The notes under the pieces are model-generated. The model had not been told where the DNA came from and searched no databases. It saw only the letters and a program-made list of their open reading frames with translations. From assembly GCF_034424805.1 (NCBI RefSeq), contig NZ_JAXOUF010000011.1, positions 90,635 to 154,634 on the forward strand: a stretch of 64,000 nt of DNA, read 5' to 3'. The position numbers were made by a program, and so were the translations under genes. This document shows positions 34,944-43,910 of the stretch, piece by piece; position 1 is the first letter of the stretch, and each line of letters opens with the position of its first letter. This DNA is from Labrys sedimenti (GTDB lineage Bacteria > Pseudomonadota > Alphaproteobacteria > Rhizobiales > Labraceae).

Positions 34944-35849
34944 ATGAAACTCGACGATATGCGCGCTTCCGACAATGTCGACGATCGTCGCGGTGAAGGC
35001 GGTGGTTTCGGCGGCGGTGGCGGCGGCGGCGGTGGTTTCCCGGGCGGACGAGGCGGCATCGGCCTGGGCGGCCTGGTGATCGTGGCCGCGCTCTATTTCC
35101 TCGTTGGCCCCGAAGCGGCCTTCAATGCCCTGCAGGGCCTCAGTGGCGGCGGTGAGCCGCAGATCCAGGAACAACAGCAGCCGCGTCCCTCCAGCCAGAC
35201 AGGTGGAGCCACCGACGCTTCGGGCACCTTCGTGCGCAAGATCCTGGGTTCGACCGAGGATACCTGGACCAAGCTGTTTCAGGAACAGGTCAAAGGCAGA
35301 AGCTACCAGCCGACCGAGCTGGTGTTGTTCAGCGGCGTGACACGATCGGCCTGCGGCACGGCCCAATCGGCGATGGGTCCCTTCTATTGCCCGAACGACA
35401 AGAAGGTCTATCTCGACACCGCCTTCTTCGACGAGATGCGCAACCGCTTTAATGCCTGCCCGGCGGGCCAGGGTGCCTGCGCTTTCGCGCAGGCCTATGT
35501 GATCGCGCATGAAGTCGGCCACCACGTGCAGGACGAACTCGGCCTGCTGCGCGAAGGTGGCGCCGGTGCCGGCGGCGCCTCGGTGCGCCAGGAACTGCAG
35601 GCCGATTGCCTGGCCGGCGTTTGGGCCAACCGCACCCAGCAGGATTTCAAGTTCATCGAGCAGGGCGACATCGAAGGCGCGCTGCAGACGGCGCAGGCCA
35701 TCGGCGACGACATGCTGCAGAAGAAGATGCAGGGCTATGTCGTGCCTGACAGCTTCACCCATGGCACGGCGGCCCAGCGCCAGCGCTGGTTCGTCACCGG
35801 CCTGAAGAGCGGCCAGATCCGCTCCTGCGACACCTCCGGCAATATCTGA
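34944..35849 (+). CDS. ypfJ: Neutral zinc metallopeptidase (YpfJ/KPN_02809 family)
   Basis: A 301-residue membrane-anchored peptidase-like protein. The N-terminus is followed by a very Gly-rich stretch (about residues 20-36) and one membrane helix (LGGLVIVAALYFLVG). The C-terminal part has the zinc-binding HEVGHHVQDE (HExxH) near residue 190 and a second-shell 'RQELQADCLAGVWANR'. Family members are predicted periplasmic metallopeptidases without known targets. AGGAGA lies upstream of the 34944 ATG, and the family start MKLDDMR fits. Confidence 0.9.
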   Translation: MKLDDMRASDNVDDRRGEGGGFGGGGGGGGGFPGGRGGIGLGGLVIVAALYFLVGPEAAFNALQGLSGGGEPQIQEQQQPRPSSQTGGATDASGTFVRKILGSTEDTWTKLFQEQVKGRSYQPTELVLFSGVTRSACGTAQSAMGPFYCPNDKKVYLDTAFFDEMRNRFNACPAGQGACAFAQAYVIAHEVGHHVQDELGLLREGGAGAGGASVRQELQADCLAGVWANRTQQDFKFIEQGDIEGALQTAQAIGDDMLQKKMQGYVVPDSFTHGTAAQRQRWFVTGLKSGQIRSCDTSGNI

Positions 35850-35916
35850 GGGAATTGGGGCGCGGTTCGGCTGGACAAGCCTTTGACGGATCGCGACGTT
35901 CGGATAGGACATCACG

Positions 35917-36066
35917 ACCCCTCAGCCGGCGCTTCGCGCCACCTTCTCCCGCAGGGGGAGAAGGGATCGGGTTAGCTCAGCGCCTTTCAAAATGGCCCCT
36001 TCTCCCCTTGCGGGGGTCGCCAACTCACTTGAGTTGGCTAGAGGTCCCGGCAGGGGGATGAGGGGT
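35917..36066. repeat. R2 repeat, copy 1
   Basis: A ~150-base repeat between the convergent ypfJ and Gfo/Idh genes. It opens with CCCCTCAGCCGGC, has CCTTCTCCCGC...GGGGAGAAGG hairpins, contains AACTCACTTGAGTTGGC and closes GTCCCGGCAGGGGGATGAGG. The same elements recur at 49289-49470. The two ends (CCCCTCA / TGAGGGG) are inverted, so it can fold into a long stem and act as a transcription stop for both genes. Confidence 0.7.
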
Positions 36067-36078
36067 CGCAGCCCCCCT

Positions 36079-37341
36079 TCAGGCCGGCAGGCCGCCGAGT
36101 TCGGCCAGCCTGACCGGACGCCCCGATTTCATGCTGGCAACAGCCGCCGCCCCGCACAGCATCGACATCGCGCCTGCCAGTGCGCCGGCACGCTGGCCGA
36201 GCGGATCGGTCATGCCGGGGCGCAGCAGCATGTCGCGCAGGCGGTCGTCACCGCCGAAATGCCCGCCGCCGGCATGCGGCACGCTGATACGCTCGACATC
36301 GCCGAAATTGCGCATCAGCAGAATCTCGTCATGGTCGGGTGTCTCGAAGGCCTGTCGCTCATATTGGCGGACCTCGATGCGTCCCTTGGTCCCGTTGAAG
36401 GCCAGGTGGTAGCCCTCGATCGGCATGAAGGTATTGAGGGAATAGGACACGATCACCTCGTTCTCGAAGCGCAGCATCGCCGTCATGGTGTCGGCGATGT
36501 CGATGTCCTCACGATAAACGCAGCCGTCTCGCACATAGCCGTCCTCGCTCGACGGGTCCTCATAGAGCATGGTCAGCCAGGGATCCTTGCTCATGTCGAA
36601 ATAGAAATCGCAATCCTGGGCATGGCTGCAGGTCTGGCAGCGTTCGCCGCGGAACGGCCCGTTGCGGCCGTAATTGCGCTGGGTACCGAAGGCCGAGACC
36701 TCGCGCGGCACCGAGTCCAGATACCAGTTGAGCAGGTCGAAATGATGGGTGGCCTTGTGCACGAACAGGCTGCCCGAATGGGCCTCCTTGGCGTGCCAGC
36801 GCCGGAAATAGTCGGCACCATGCTGGGTGTCGAGATACCAATGGAAGTCGACCGAGGTCACGGTACCCACCGCCTCCTCGCGCAGCAATTGCTTGATGCG
36901 GGCGGCCGTCGGCGCGAAGCGGTAGTTGAAGGTCACATCGACGGGCCGGCCGGTGCGCGCCTCGGCTTCGAGGATGCGGCGGCACTTTTCCGGCGTGGTG
37001 GTCATCGGCTTCTCGGTAATCACCCGGCAACCCGCCTCCAGTGCCTTGACGATGATCTCGTCATGGGTGTCGTCACGGCTGCAGACGATCACGATTTCCG
37101 GCTTCACGCTCGCAAGCATCTCGTCGACATCGGTATAGACGGGCGCGTTGGTGCCGATCGCGGTGCGCGCCGCCGTGGCCCGCATCTCGTTGATGTCGCA
37201 GATCGCCACGAACTCGGCCCGGTCCCGCCAGCCTTGCAGCAATTCCTTGCCCCACATGCCCGCGCCGCGATGGCCGGTGCCGACCAGGGCCACCCGATGC
37301 CGCTCGGCGCCCTCCTCATGTCTCGTCGCTTGCATCGTCAT
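36079..37341 (-). CDS. Gfo/Idh/MocA family oxidoreductase with cysteine cluster
   Basis: A 420-residue NAD(P)-dependent dehydrogenase of sugars or cyclitols. The Rossmann start 'RVALVGTGHRGAGMWG' is near residue 16 and the family EKP motif is in 'VITEKPMTTTPEKC' (about 109). A Cys cluster (GERCQTCSHAQDCDFYFD, about 231-248, plus a later DGC) may bind a metal. It lies directly downstream of the GntR gene and opposite uxaC, so it probably acts on the same uronate-like substrate. Which carbon it oxidises cannot be told. Confidence 0.82.
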   Translation of the reverse strand: MTMQATRHEEGAERHRVALVGTGHRGAGMWGKELLQGWRDRAEFVAICDINEMRATAARTAIGTNAPVYTDVDEMLASVKPEIVIVCSRDDTHDEIIVKALEAGCRVITEKPMTTTPEKCRRILEAEARTGRPVDVTFNYRFAPTAARIKQLLREEAVGTVTSVDFHWYLDTQHGADYFRRWHAKEAHSGSLFVHKATHHFDLLNWYLDSVPREVSAFGTQRNYGRNGPFRGERCQTCSHAQDCDFYFDMSKDPWLTMLYEDPSSEDGYVRDGCVYREDIDIADTMTAMLRFENEVIVSYSLNTFMPIEGYHLAFNGTKGRIEVRQYERQAFETPDHDEILLMRNFGDVERISVPHAGGGHFGGDDRLRDMLLRPGMTDPLGQRAGALAGAMSMLCGAAAVASMKSGRPVRLAELGGLPA

Positions 37342-37405
37342 AGCGTTTCCTCATGCGGTTTTGGCTGTTGACGGCGCCCGGGAACGGGATCTTTCTCCAG
37401 GACGC

Positions 37406-38146
37406 TCAGACGAAATAATCGGGATACTGCACCCTCAGCCTGTCGATGTCGGGAACCACGGCGCTCAGATGCGCCTTCATGGCCTTGCTGGCCACCTCGA
37501 CATCGCGGCGGGCGATGGCATCGCGGATGAAGCTGTGCTCGGCGATGACCTGATGCATGCGCCCCGCCACCGGCAGGGTCAGCCTCCGTGCCCGGTCCAT
37601 CTGGACCTTGATCTGGCGCAGCAGGCGCGGAATGCTGGGATAGCCGGCGATCTGGGCAATGACCTGGTGAAAGGCTTCGTCCGCCTCGTGGAAGGCATCC
37701 TTGTCGCCAAGATCGGCCAGAAGGCGCTGGCGCGCCAGGATGGCATCGATGCTGGCGATGTCGGCAACCGTGGCGATCTCGATCAGGCGCCGCACCGCCG
37801 TATCCTCCAGGGACTGGCGGATCACCACCGCCTCGGGAATGGCAGCCACCGGCACGCGCGACACGAAGGTTCCCGATTGCGGGAAGATGTCGACCAGGCC
37901 ATCCTCGGCCAGGCGGATCAGGGCCTCGCGCACCGGCGTCTTGCTCACGCCGAAGCGCTGGGTCAGTGCCTTTTCCTGCAAGGGCGTGCCGGGCACCAGG
38001 CGCATGCCGAGGATCGCCTCGCGCAGATCGTCATAGATCAGGGTTGCGGTGGTGACGCGCGGCCGTGTCGGACGAACGCCGGACTGCGCCGCCTTGCCTC
38101 GCGCCGTCAGGATTTCCAGCGAATGGCTCGTATCCTGGCTCTCCAT
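37406..38146 (-). CDS. GntR family transcriptional regulator (FadR/FCD subfamily)
   Basis: A 246-residue DNA-binding protein. The winged helix-turn-helix is at about residues 35-97 ('TLIYDDLREAILGMRLVPGT', then 'FGVSKTPVREALIRLAEDGL'), followed by an all-helical FCD ligand domain with histidine/aspartate ligand positions (for example 'FHEADEAFHQVIAQIAG' and 'HSFIRDAI'). FCD regulators sense sugar acids or carboxylates. It is divergent from uxaC with a good inverted repeat between them and is likely the local repressor. ATG at 38146. Confidence 0.9.
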   Translation of the reverse strand: MESQDTSHSLEILTARGKAAQSGVRPTRPRVTTATLIYDDLREAILGMRLVPGTPLQEKALTQRFGVSKTPVREALIRLAEDGLVDIFPQSGTFVSRVPVAAIPEAVVIRQSLEDTAVRRLIEIATVADIASIDAILARQRLLADLGDKDAFHEADEAFHQVIAQIAGYPSIPRLLRQIKVQMDRARRLTLPVAGRMHQVIAEHSFIRDAIARRDVEVASKAMKAHLSAVVPDIDRLRVQYPDYFV

Positions 38147-38189
38147 GGCCCTGGCCCGATGTGCCTTGCGGCATCACGATGATCAGATT

Positions 38190-38218
38190 TTGACACACTA
38201 GTATCTTAGTGTTAAAGC
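38190..38218 (+). promoter_or_regulatory. Candidate GntR operator overlapping the uxaC promoter
   Basis: The inverted repeat ACACTA-GTATCT-TAGTGT (38195-38212) lies in the middle of the gap between the divergent GntR and uxaC genes. A TTGACA -35-like element (38190-38195) overlaps its left arm, and a weak -10-like TAAAGC follows at 38213 with 17-base spacing. This is where a repressor of the uxaC transcript would be expected to bind. Confidence 0.55.
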
Positions 38219-38262
38219 CAACGTCAAGAGGAGACGCCAACCAGAACAGGGCCGAGCCCCGC

Positions 38263-39663
38263 ATGGCACTTCATCCAGACAGGCTTTTGCCGATCGAACC
38301 GGACGCCAGGGCCATCGCGCGCCGCCTCTACGGGCAGGTGGCAGGCCTGCCGATCCTCTCCCCGCACGGCCATACCGATCCACGCTGGTATGCCGAGGAC
38401 GCGCCGTTCCCCGACCCCGCCACACTGTTCGTCAAGCCGGATCACTACATCACCCGCATGCTCTACTCGCAGGGCGTGCGGCTGGAGGCACTCGGCATTC
38501 CCAGCCGGGACGGGACGGATGTCGAAACCGACGGCCGCAAGATCTGGCGGCTTTTCGCCGAACACTGGTATCTCTTCCGGGGGACGCCGAGCCGCCTGTG
38601 GTTCGAGCATTCGCTGGAAAGCGGCTTCGGCATCACCGAGCGTCTGGCGCCGGCCAATGCCGACCGTCTTTACGACGACATCGCCGCCGCCCTCGAAAGG
38701 CCTGAATTCCGCCCCCGCGCGCTCTATGACCGCTTCAACATCGAGGCGATTTCCACAACCGACGCCGCCACCGATGCCTTGAAAGCCCATCAGGCCATCC
38801 GCACGTCAGGCTGGAAGGGACGCGTCCTGCCGGCCTATCGCCCCGATGCGATCGTCGATGCCGACAGGGCCGATTTCCAAGTCGAGGTTCGCCGCCTCCT
38901 CGACATGACCGGGCAACCGACGAGCTGGGACGGTTATCTGACGGCGCATCGCGAGCGGCGCGCCTTCTTCAAGTCCCTGGGGGCGACCTCGACCGATCAT
39001 GGCCACCCCAGCCCCCGCACGGCCAATCTCGACAGGGCCGATGCTGCAGCGCTGTTCGCCCGCCTGCTTGCCGGCCCCGCCACGCCGGCGGATGCCGAGC
39101 TGTTCCGGGCCCAGATGCTGACCGAAATGGCACGGATGAGCCTCATGGACGGGCTCACCATGCAGATCCATCCAGGCTCCCATCGCAACCACAATCCGGC
39201 GCTGTTCACCCGTTTCGGCCCGGATGTCGGCGCCGATATTCCCAGACCAACCGGCTATGTCGAGGCGCTGAAGCCGCTCCTGGACGCCGTCGGCAACGAG
39301 CCCGACCTAACCCTCGTGCTCTTCACCCTGGACGAGACGGCCTTCAGCCGCGAACTCGCCCCCCTCGCGGGCCATTATCCGGCGCTCAGGCTCGGGCCGC
39401 CCTGGTGGTTCCTCGACAGCCCGGAAGGCATGCGCCGTTTCCGCGAACTGGCGACGGAGACGGCGGGCTTCTACAACACGGTCGGCTTCAACGACGATAC
39501 CCGGGCCTATCTTTCCATCCCGGCACGGCACGACATGGCCCGTCGCGTCGACTGCGCCTGCCTTGCCCGCCTGGTGGCCGACCATCGTCTCGAGGAGGAG
39601 GAGGCCGCCGAGATCGCCGTCGACCTCGCCTACAATCTCGCCAAGCGGGCCTACAAGCTCTGA
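38263..39663 (+). CDS. uxaC: Glucuronate isomerase (uronate isomerase)
   Basis: A 466-residue amidohydrolase-fold enzyme that interconverts D-glucuronate/D-fructuronate and D-galacturonate/D-tagaturonate. The opening 'LPILSPHGHTDPRWYAED' (about residue 28) gives the HxH site, and further family blocks include 'FRGTPSRLWFEHSLESGFGI', 'GHPSPRTANLDRADAAALF' and 'LGPPWWFLDSPEGMRRFRE'. The length is normal. It heads a run of ABC transporter and Gfo/Idh genes. No uxuA, uxuB or uxaB homologue is in the window. AGGAG is about 30 bases upstream, too far to define the start. Confidence 0.93.
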   Translation: MALHPDRLLPIEPDARAIARRLYGQVAGLPILSPHGHTDPRWYAEDAPFPDPATLFVKPDHYITRMLYSQGVRLEALGIPSRDGTDVETDGRKIWRLFAEHWYLFRGTPSRLWFEHSLESGFGITERLAPANADRLYDDIAAALERPEFRPRALYDRFNIEAISTTDAATDALKAHQAIRTSGWKGRVLPAYRPDAIVDADRADFQVEVRRLLDMTGQPTSWDGYLTAHRERRAFFKSLGATSTDHGHPSPRTANLDRADAAALFARLLAGPATPADAELFRAQMLTEMARMSLMDGLTMQIHPGSHRNHNPALFTRFGPDVGADIPRPTGYVEALKPLLDAVGNEPDLTLVLFTLDETAFSRELAPLAGHYPALRLGPPWWFLDSPEGMRRFRELATETAGFYNTVGFNDDTRAYLSIPARHDMARRVDCACLARLVADHRLEEEEAAEIAVDLAYNLAKRAYKL

Positions 39664-39792
39664 CATCGCCTACCGCCGCGGTGTGCAGTGTCACGTAACG
39701 TCATATCGATATCGAAACGCACGAGTATAAAGACAAGAACGCGCAAGAACCGGCCTTTCGACCAGCCAAACGGGCCGGAAAAGGGGGAAGCC

Positions 39793-41076
39793 ATGAGTGC
39801 CCATCTCGTCAGTCGTCGTGCCCTGCTCGGAGCAGGCTGCGGGTTTGCCGCCTCCGCCATACTGGGCAACCCGGCCCGGGCGCAGGACAAGCAGCTCAGG
39901 GTATTCTGGTGGGGTTCGCAGGAGCGGGCCGACCGCACCAACAAGGCCGTGGACGCCTTCCGGGCCGCGAATGCCGGTATCGACACCAAGACCGAATTCA
40001 CCGGATGGAGCGACTATTGGCCCCGTCTCGCCACGCGGGTCGCCGGACGCAATGCGCCCGACCTGGTGCAGATGGATTACCGCTATATGTTCGAATATGC
40101 CCGCCGCGGCGCGATCGTGCCGCTCGATCAATATCTGGGCAATCTTCTGGACATCGCCGATTTCGGCAAGACCAATCTGGGATCCTGCAGCGTCGACGGC
40201 AAGCTTTACGGCATCAATCTCGGCGTCAATTCCTCCGCCATGGCCCTTGACGGGGCCGCCTGGCAGCAGACGGGCGTGGAGCCACCGAAATTCGGGACGA
40301 GCTGGGAGGAATTCGCGAGCAAATGCGAGGCCTTCGGCAAAGCCAACAAGCGCAAGAAATTCTATGCCTCCGTCGACGCCAGCGGCCTCGAACCGGCCTT
40401 CGAGCTCTGGCTGCGGCAGCGCGGCAAGGCGCTCTACGACGACAAGGGGGCACTGGCCTTCGATGCCAAGGACGCGGCCGACTGGTTCAAGTTGTGGGGG
40501 ACCCTGCGCGAGTCCGGCGGCTGCGTCACCGCCGACATCCAGGCTCTCGACAAGCTGACGCTGGAGACCTCGCCGCTGGCCCTCGGCTATGCCGCTGCCA
40601 GCTTCCTGCATTCCAACCAGTTCATCGGAGCCCAACAGCTCAGCAAGGCCAAGCTGTCGATTACGGCCTATCCCGTCCTGACCGGCGGCAAGCCCGGCCA
40701 CTATCTCAAGCCTTCGCAGATGTGGTCGGTCTCCTCGGACGCCAAAGCGCCGGAGCTTACCGTCAAGCTTGCCAACTTCACCGTGCATGATCCCGCCGGC
40801 GTCAAGATCCTCGGCGTGGAACGCGGCGTGCCCGCCTCGCCCGCCATGCGCGACCTCGCGGCCGCCTCGCTCGACGACGTCAGCAAGCAGATGGTCGATT
40901 ACGTCGGCAAGCTCGATCCCTATGTCGGGGCCCTGCCCCCCTCCCCGCCCAAGGGAGCCGGCGAGATCTCCTTCGTGCTGCAGCGCATCAGCCAGGAAGT
41001 CGCCTTCGGGTCGACGCCGGAGCAGGGAGGCGAACAGTTCCTCACAGAAGCCGAGTCGATCCTCAAACGGGGCTGA
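39793..41076 (+). CDS. Sugar ABC transporter substrate-binding protein (CUT1, family 1)
   Basis: A 427-residue periplasmic binding protein. The N-terminal SRRALLG twin-arginine-like motif, hydrophobic segment and PARAQ cleavage site suggest export, perhaps by Tat. The mature protein begins 'KQLRVFWWGSQERADRTNKA', typical of sugar-binding family 1. GGGGGAAG precedes the 39793 ATG. It is followed after five bases by two permease genes, and later by an ATPase gene. The context suggests binding of a glucuronate-containing saccharide; this is inference. Confidence 0.88.
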   Translation: MSAHLVSRRALLGAGCGFAASAILGNPARAQDKQLRVFWWGSQERADRTNKAVDAFRAANAGIDTKTEFTGWSDYWPRLATRVAGRNAPDLVQMDYRYMFEYARRGAIVPLDQYLGNLLDIADFGKTNLGSCSVDGKLYGINLGVNSSAMALDGAAWQQTGVEPPKFGTSWEEFASKCEAFGKANKRKKFYASVDASGLEPAFELWLRQRGKALYDDKGALAFDAKDAADWFKLWGTLRESGGCVTADIQALDKLTLETSPLALGYAAASFLHSNQFIGAQQLSKAKLSITAYPVLTGGKPGHYLKPSQMWSVSSDAKAPELTVKLANFTVHDPAGVKILGVERGVPASPAMRDLAAASLDDVSKQMVDYVGKLDPYVGALPPSPPKGAGEISFVLQRISQEVAFGSTPEQGGEQFLTEAESILKRG

Positions 41077-41081
41077 GCGCC

Positions 41082-42014
41082 ATGGCCTCGACGACACTGG
41101 TCCGCCCCAGCGAGGTCACCGAAAGCCGCCTGCGGCAGGCCTTGCACCGCAATCTCGCCGGCTATCTGTTCCTCGCCCCCTGGCTGCTCGGTTTCCTCGG
41201 CCTCACCTTGGGGCCGGCCCTGGCCTCACTCTATCTGTCCTTCACCGATTACGATCTCCTGCAGAGCCCGCACTTCGTCGGCACCGCCAATTATGTGCGC
41301 ATCGCCACCGCCGATCCGAAATTCGCGGCGGCGATGAAGGTCACCTTCACCTACGTCCTCCTGTCGGTGCCGCTCAAGCTGATCTTCGCCTTGGCCCTGG
41401 CCATGGCCTTCAATCGCGGCATTCGCGGATTGCCGTTCTATCGCGCCATCTTCTACCTACCCTCGCTGCTCGGCGCCTCCGTGGCGATCGCGGTGCTCTG
41501 GCGCCAGCTCTTCGCCGCCGACGGCCTCGTCAATTCGCTGCTTGCGCTCGTCGGCATCGATGGGCCGAGCTGGATCTCCAATCCACGCTATTCGCTCTAC
41601 ACGCTGGTGGCGCTCTCGGTCTGGCAGTTCGGCTCGCCCATGATCATCTTCCTAGCGGGCCTGCGCCAGATTCCGCAGGACATGTACGAGGCCGCAAGCC
41701 TGGACGGCGCCTCCAAGGCCCGGCAGTTCTTCAAGATCACCTTGCCGCTGCTCACCCCGGTGGTGTTCTTCAATTTCGTCATCCAGACCATCGAGGCCTT
41801 CAAGGCCTTCACGCCCGCCTTCATCATCTCCGAAGGCAATGGCGGCCCGATCAACTCGACCCTGTTCTACACGCTCTATCTCTACCAGGAAGCCTTCGGC
41901 TTCTTTCGCATGGGCTATGCCTCGGCGCTGGCCTGGATCCTGGTGCTGATCATCGCCTTCTTCACCGCCTTCTCCTTCCTCACCGCGCGCTACTGGGTGC
42001 ATTACGATGACTGA
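41082..42014 (+). CDS. Sugar ABC transporter permease (MalF-like)
   Basis: A 310-residue inner-membrane permease with six predicted helices ('YLFLAPWLLGFLGLTLGPAL', then five more). The cytoplasmic EAA loop reads 'EAASLDGASKARQFFKITLP' (about residues 206-225), the contact site for the ATPase. It pairs with the MalG-like permease, whose start overlaps its end by eight bases. Part of the uxaC-linked CUT1 transporter. Confidence 0.9.
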   Translation: MASTTLVRPSEVTESRLRQALHRNLAGYLFLAPWLLGFLGLTLGPALASLYLSFTDYDLLQSPHFVGTANYVRIATADPKFAAAMKVTFTYVLLSVPLKLIFALALAMAFNRGIRGLPFYRAIFYLPSLLGASVAIAVLWRQLFAADGLVNSLLALVGIDGPSWISNPRYSLYTLVALSVWQFGSPMIIFLAGLRQIPQDMYEAASLDGASKARQFFKITLPLLTPVVFFNFVIQTIEAFKAFTPAFIISEGNGGPINSTLFYTLYLYQEAFGFFRMGYASALAWILVLIIAFFTAFSFLTARYWVHYDD

Positions 42015-42873
42015 TGCCGCCGCCCTGCACGCACCGGAACGATCGGTCCTGCGCTCCGCCCTGATTCACGCCGCCCTGATCGCCGCCTCCTTCGTGATGC
42101 TCTATCCCCTGCTCTGGATGCTTGCGGGCTCGGTGCGGCCGGCCGACGACATCTTCGGCGGCCAGACCTCGCTGATCCCCTCCCAGGTCTCGATCCGGGC
42201 CTATGAAACCGGCTGGTTCGGGCTGCAGGTGAGCTTCGGCACCTTCTTCCTCAACTCGCTAGCCATTTCCGTGCTGGCGACCACCGGCAATGTCATGGCG
42301 GCCTCTCTGACGGCCTATGCCTTTGCGCGGCTCCAGTTCTTCGGCAAAAGCTTCTGGTTCGCGCTGATGCTGGGCACGCTGATGCTGCCCTATCACGTCA
42401 CCCTCATTCCCCAATATGTGCTGTTCCTGAACATCGGCTGGGTCAACACCTGGCTGCCGCTGGTGGTGCCGAAATTCCTCGCAGTCGATGCCTTCTTCAT
42501 CTTCCTGATGGTGCAGTTCTTCCGCGGTCTGCCGCGCGAACTCGACGAGGCCGCGATGATGGATGGCTGCAGCGCCTGGCGCATCTATTGGAAGATCGTG
42601 CTGCCGCTTTCCGTCCCGGTGCTCGCCACCGCCGCGATCTTCTCCTTCATCTGGACCTGGGAGGATTTCTTCGGGCCGCTGATCTATCTGGGCGACATCC
42701 ACACCTACACCGTCCAGCTCGGCCTGAGGTCTCTGGTGGATGCCAGCGGCACCTCCGATTGGGGAGCCCTGTTCGCCATGTCCGTGCTCTCCCTGATCCC
42801 GATCTTCCTGGTCTTCCTGTTCTTCCAGCGCCTTCTGATCGAAGGCATCGCCACCACGGGCATGAAACGCTGA
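42007..42873 (+). CDS. Sugar ABC transporter permease (MalG-like)
   Basis: A 288-residue inner-membrane permease with six helices. The EAA loop reads 'DEAAMMDGCSAWRIYWKIVL' (about residues 180-199). It overlaps the previous permease gene by eight bases, giving tight co-translation, and is followed after 26 bases by a Gfo/Idh gene. It completes the membrane part of the CUT1 transporter. Confidence 0.9.
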   Translation: MTDAAALHAPERSVLRSALIHAALIAASFVMLYPLLWMLAGSVRPADDIFGGQTSLIPSQVSIRAYETGWFGLQVSFGTFFLNSLAISVLATTGNVMAASLTAYAFARLQFFGKSFWFALMLGTLMLPYHVTLIPQYVLFLNIGWVNTWLPLVVPKFLAVDAFFIFLMVQFFRGLPRELDEAAMMDGCSAWRIYWKIVLPLSVPVLATAAIFSFIWTWEDFFGPLIYLGDIHTYTVQLGLRSLVDASGTSDWGALFAMSVLSLIPIFLVFLFFQRLLIEGIATTGMKR

Positions 42874-42899
42874 CGGCACACTTTTTGCGGATAATTGAT

Positions 42900-43910
42900 A
42901 TGAGACCTCTGAAATTCGCCGTCATCGGCATCAATCACGACCATATCCATGGCCAGATCCGTGCGCTCCGGCAGGCCGGCGCCGTCTGCAGCGGCTTTCA
43001 CGCGGCCGAGGAGGATCTCGCGACCGCCTTCGCCGCGGCCTACCCGGAAATCCCGCATGTCGCCGAGGCGGCGCGGCTCTATGAGGATCCCGCGATCGAC
43101 GTCATCGTCAGCGCCGCCATTCCGGGCGATCGGGCCGACATCGCCATCACGGCCATGCGCCACGGCAAGGACGTGCTGCTCGACAAGCCGGGCATGACCA
43201 GCCTCGACCAGCTCGAAAGCGTGCGCCTGGTCCAGGCCGAGACCAAGCGTATCCTCTCCATCCTCTATTCGGAGCATTTCGAGGTTCCCGCCACCGTAAA
43301 GGCCGGCGAACTGGTGGCTTCCGGCGCCATCGGCGATGTCGTGACCATAGCCGGGCTCGGCCCGCATCGCCTGCGCAAGCCGCAGCGGCCGGGCTGGTTC
43401 TTCGAGCGCGAACGCTATGGCGGCATCCTCGTCGATATCGGCGCCCACCAGTTCGAGCAGTTCCTGTTCTTCACCGACGCGGAGGATGCCGACATTCTCT
43501 CGGCCTCCGTCGGCAATCGCGCCAATGCCGACAAGCCCGGCCTGCAGGATGTCGGCGATGTCCACCTGCGCACGCCCGGGGGCGTCACCGGCTATATCCG
43601 CGTCGACTGGTTCACGCCGGACGGCCTGCCGGTGTGGGGCGATGGGAGGCTCTTCATCACCGGCACGCGGGGCACGATCGAGCTGCGCAAATATGTCGAC
43701 GTTGCCGGCCGCCCCGGTGGAGACCATCTCTTCCTCACCGACCACAGCGGCATGCAGCATATCGATTGTTCTTCGGTCGAGCTTCCCTTCGGGCGGCAGT
43801 TCATCGCCGATGTCTTCGAGCGGACCGAAACGGCCATGCCGCAGGCCCGTTGCTTCAAGGCGATGGAACTCGCACTCAAAGCCCAGCAGCGCGCCGAGGA
43901 GGCCGCGTGA
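42900..43910 (+). CDS. Gfo/Idh/MocA family oxidoreductase
   Basis: A 336-residue NAD(P)-dependent dehydrogenase. 'LKFAVIGINHDHIHGQIRAL' opens the Rossmann fold; the usual EKP motif reads DKP in 'VLLDKPGMTSLDQLESVR' (about residue 96), and 'GGILVDIGAHQFEQFLFF' (about 175) includes the usual catalytic-histidine region. It sits inside the transporter operon and shares one base with the next Gfo/Idh gene (TGATG), so the two proteins are made together. They may act in sequence or as a complex on the imported sugar acid. Confidence 0.85.
   Translation: MRPLKFAVIGINHDHIHGQIRALRQAGAVCSGFHAAEEDLATAFAAAYPEIPHVAEAARLYEDPAIDVIVSAAIPGDRADIAITAMRHGKDVLLDKPGMTSLDQLESVRLVQAETKRILSILYSEHFEVPATVKAGELVASGAIGDVVTIAGLGPHRLRKPQRPGWFFERERYGGILVDIGAHQFEQFLFFTDAEDADILSASVGNRANADKPGLQDVGDVHLRTPGGVTGYIRVDWFTPDGLPVWGDGRLFITGTRGTIELRKYVDVAGRPGGDHLFLTDHSGMQHIDCSSVELPFGRQFIADVFERTETAMPQARCFKAMELALKAQQRAEEAA

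Noticed and set aside
39703..39712. ATATCGATAT palindrome upstream of the CUT1 binding-protein gene as an operator
   Set aside because: It is short and AT-rich, has no partner site and lies within the operon between uxaC and the binding-protein gene; chance occurrence is likely.
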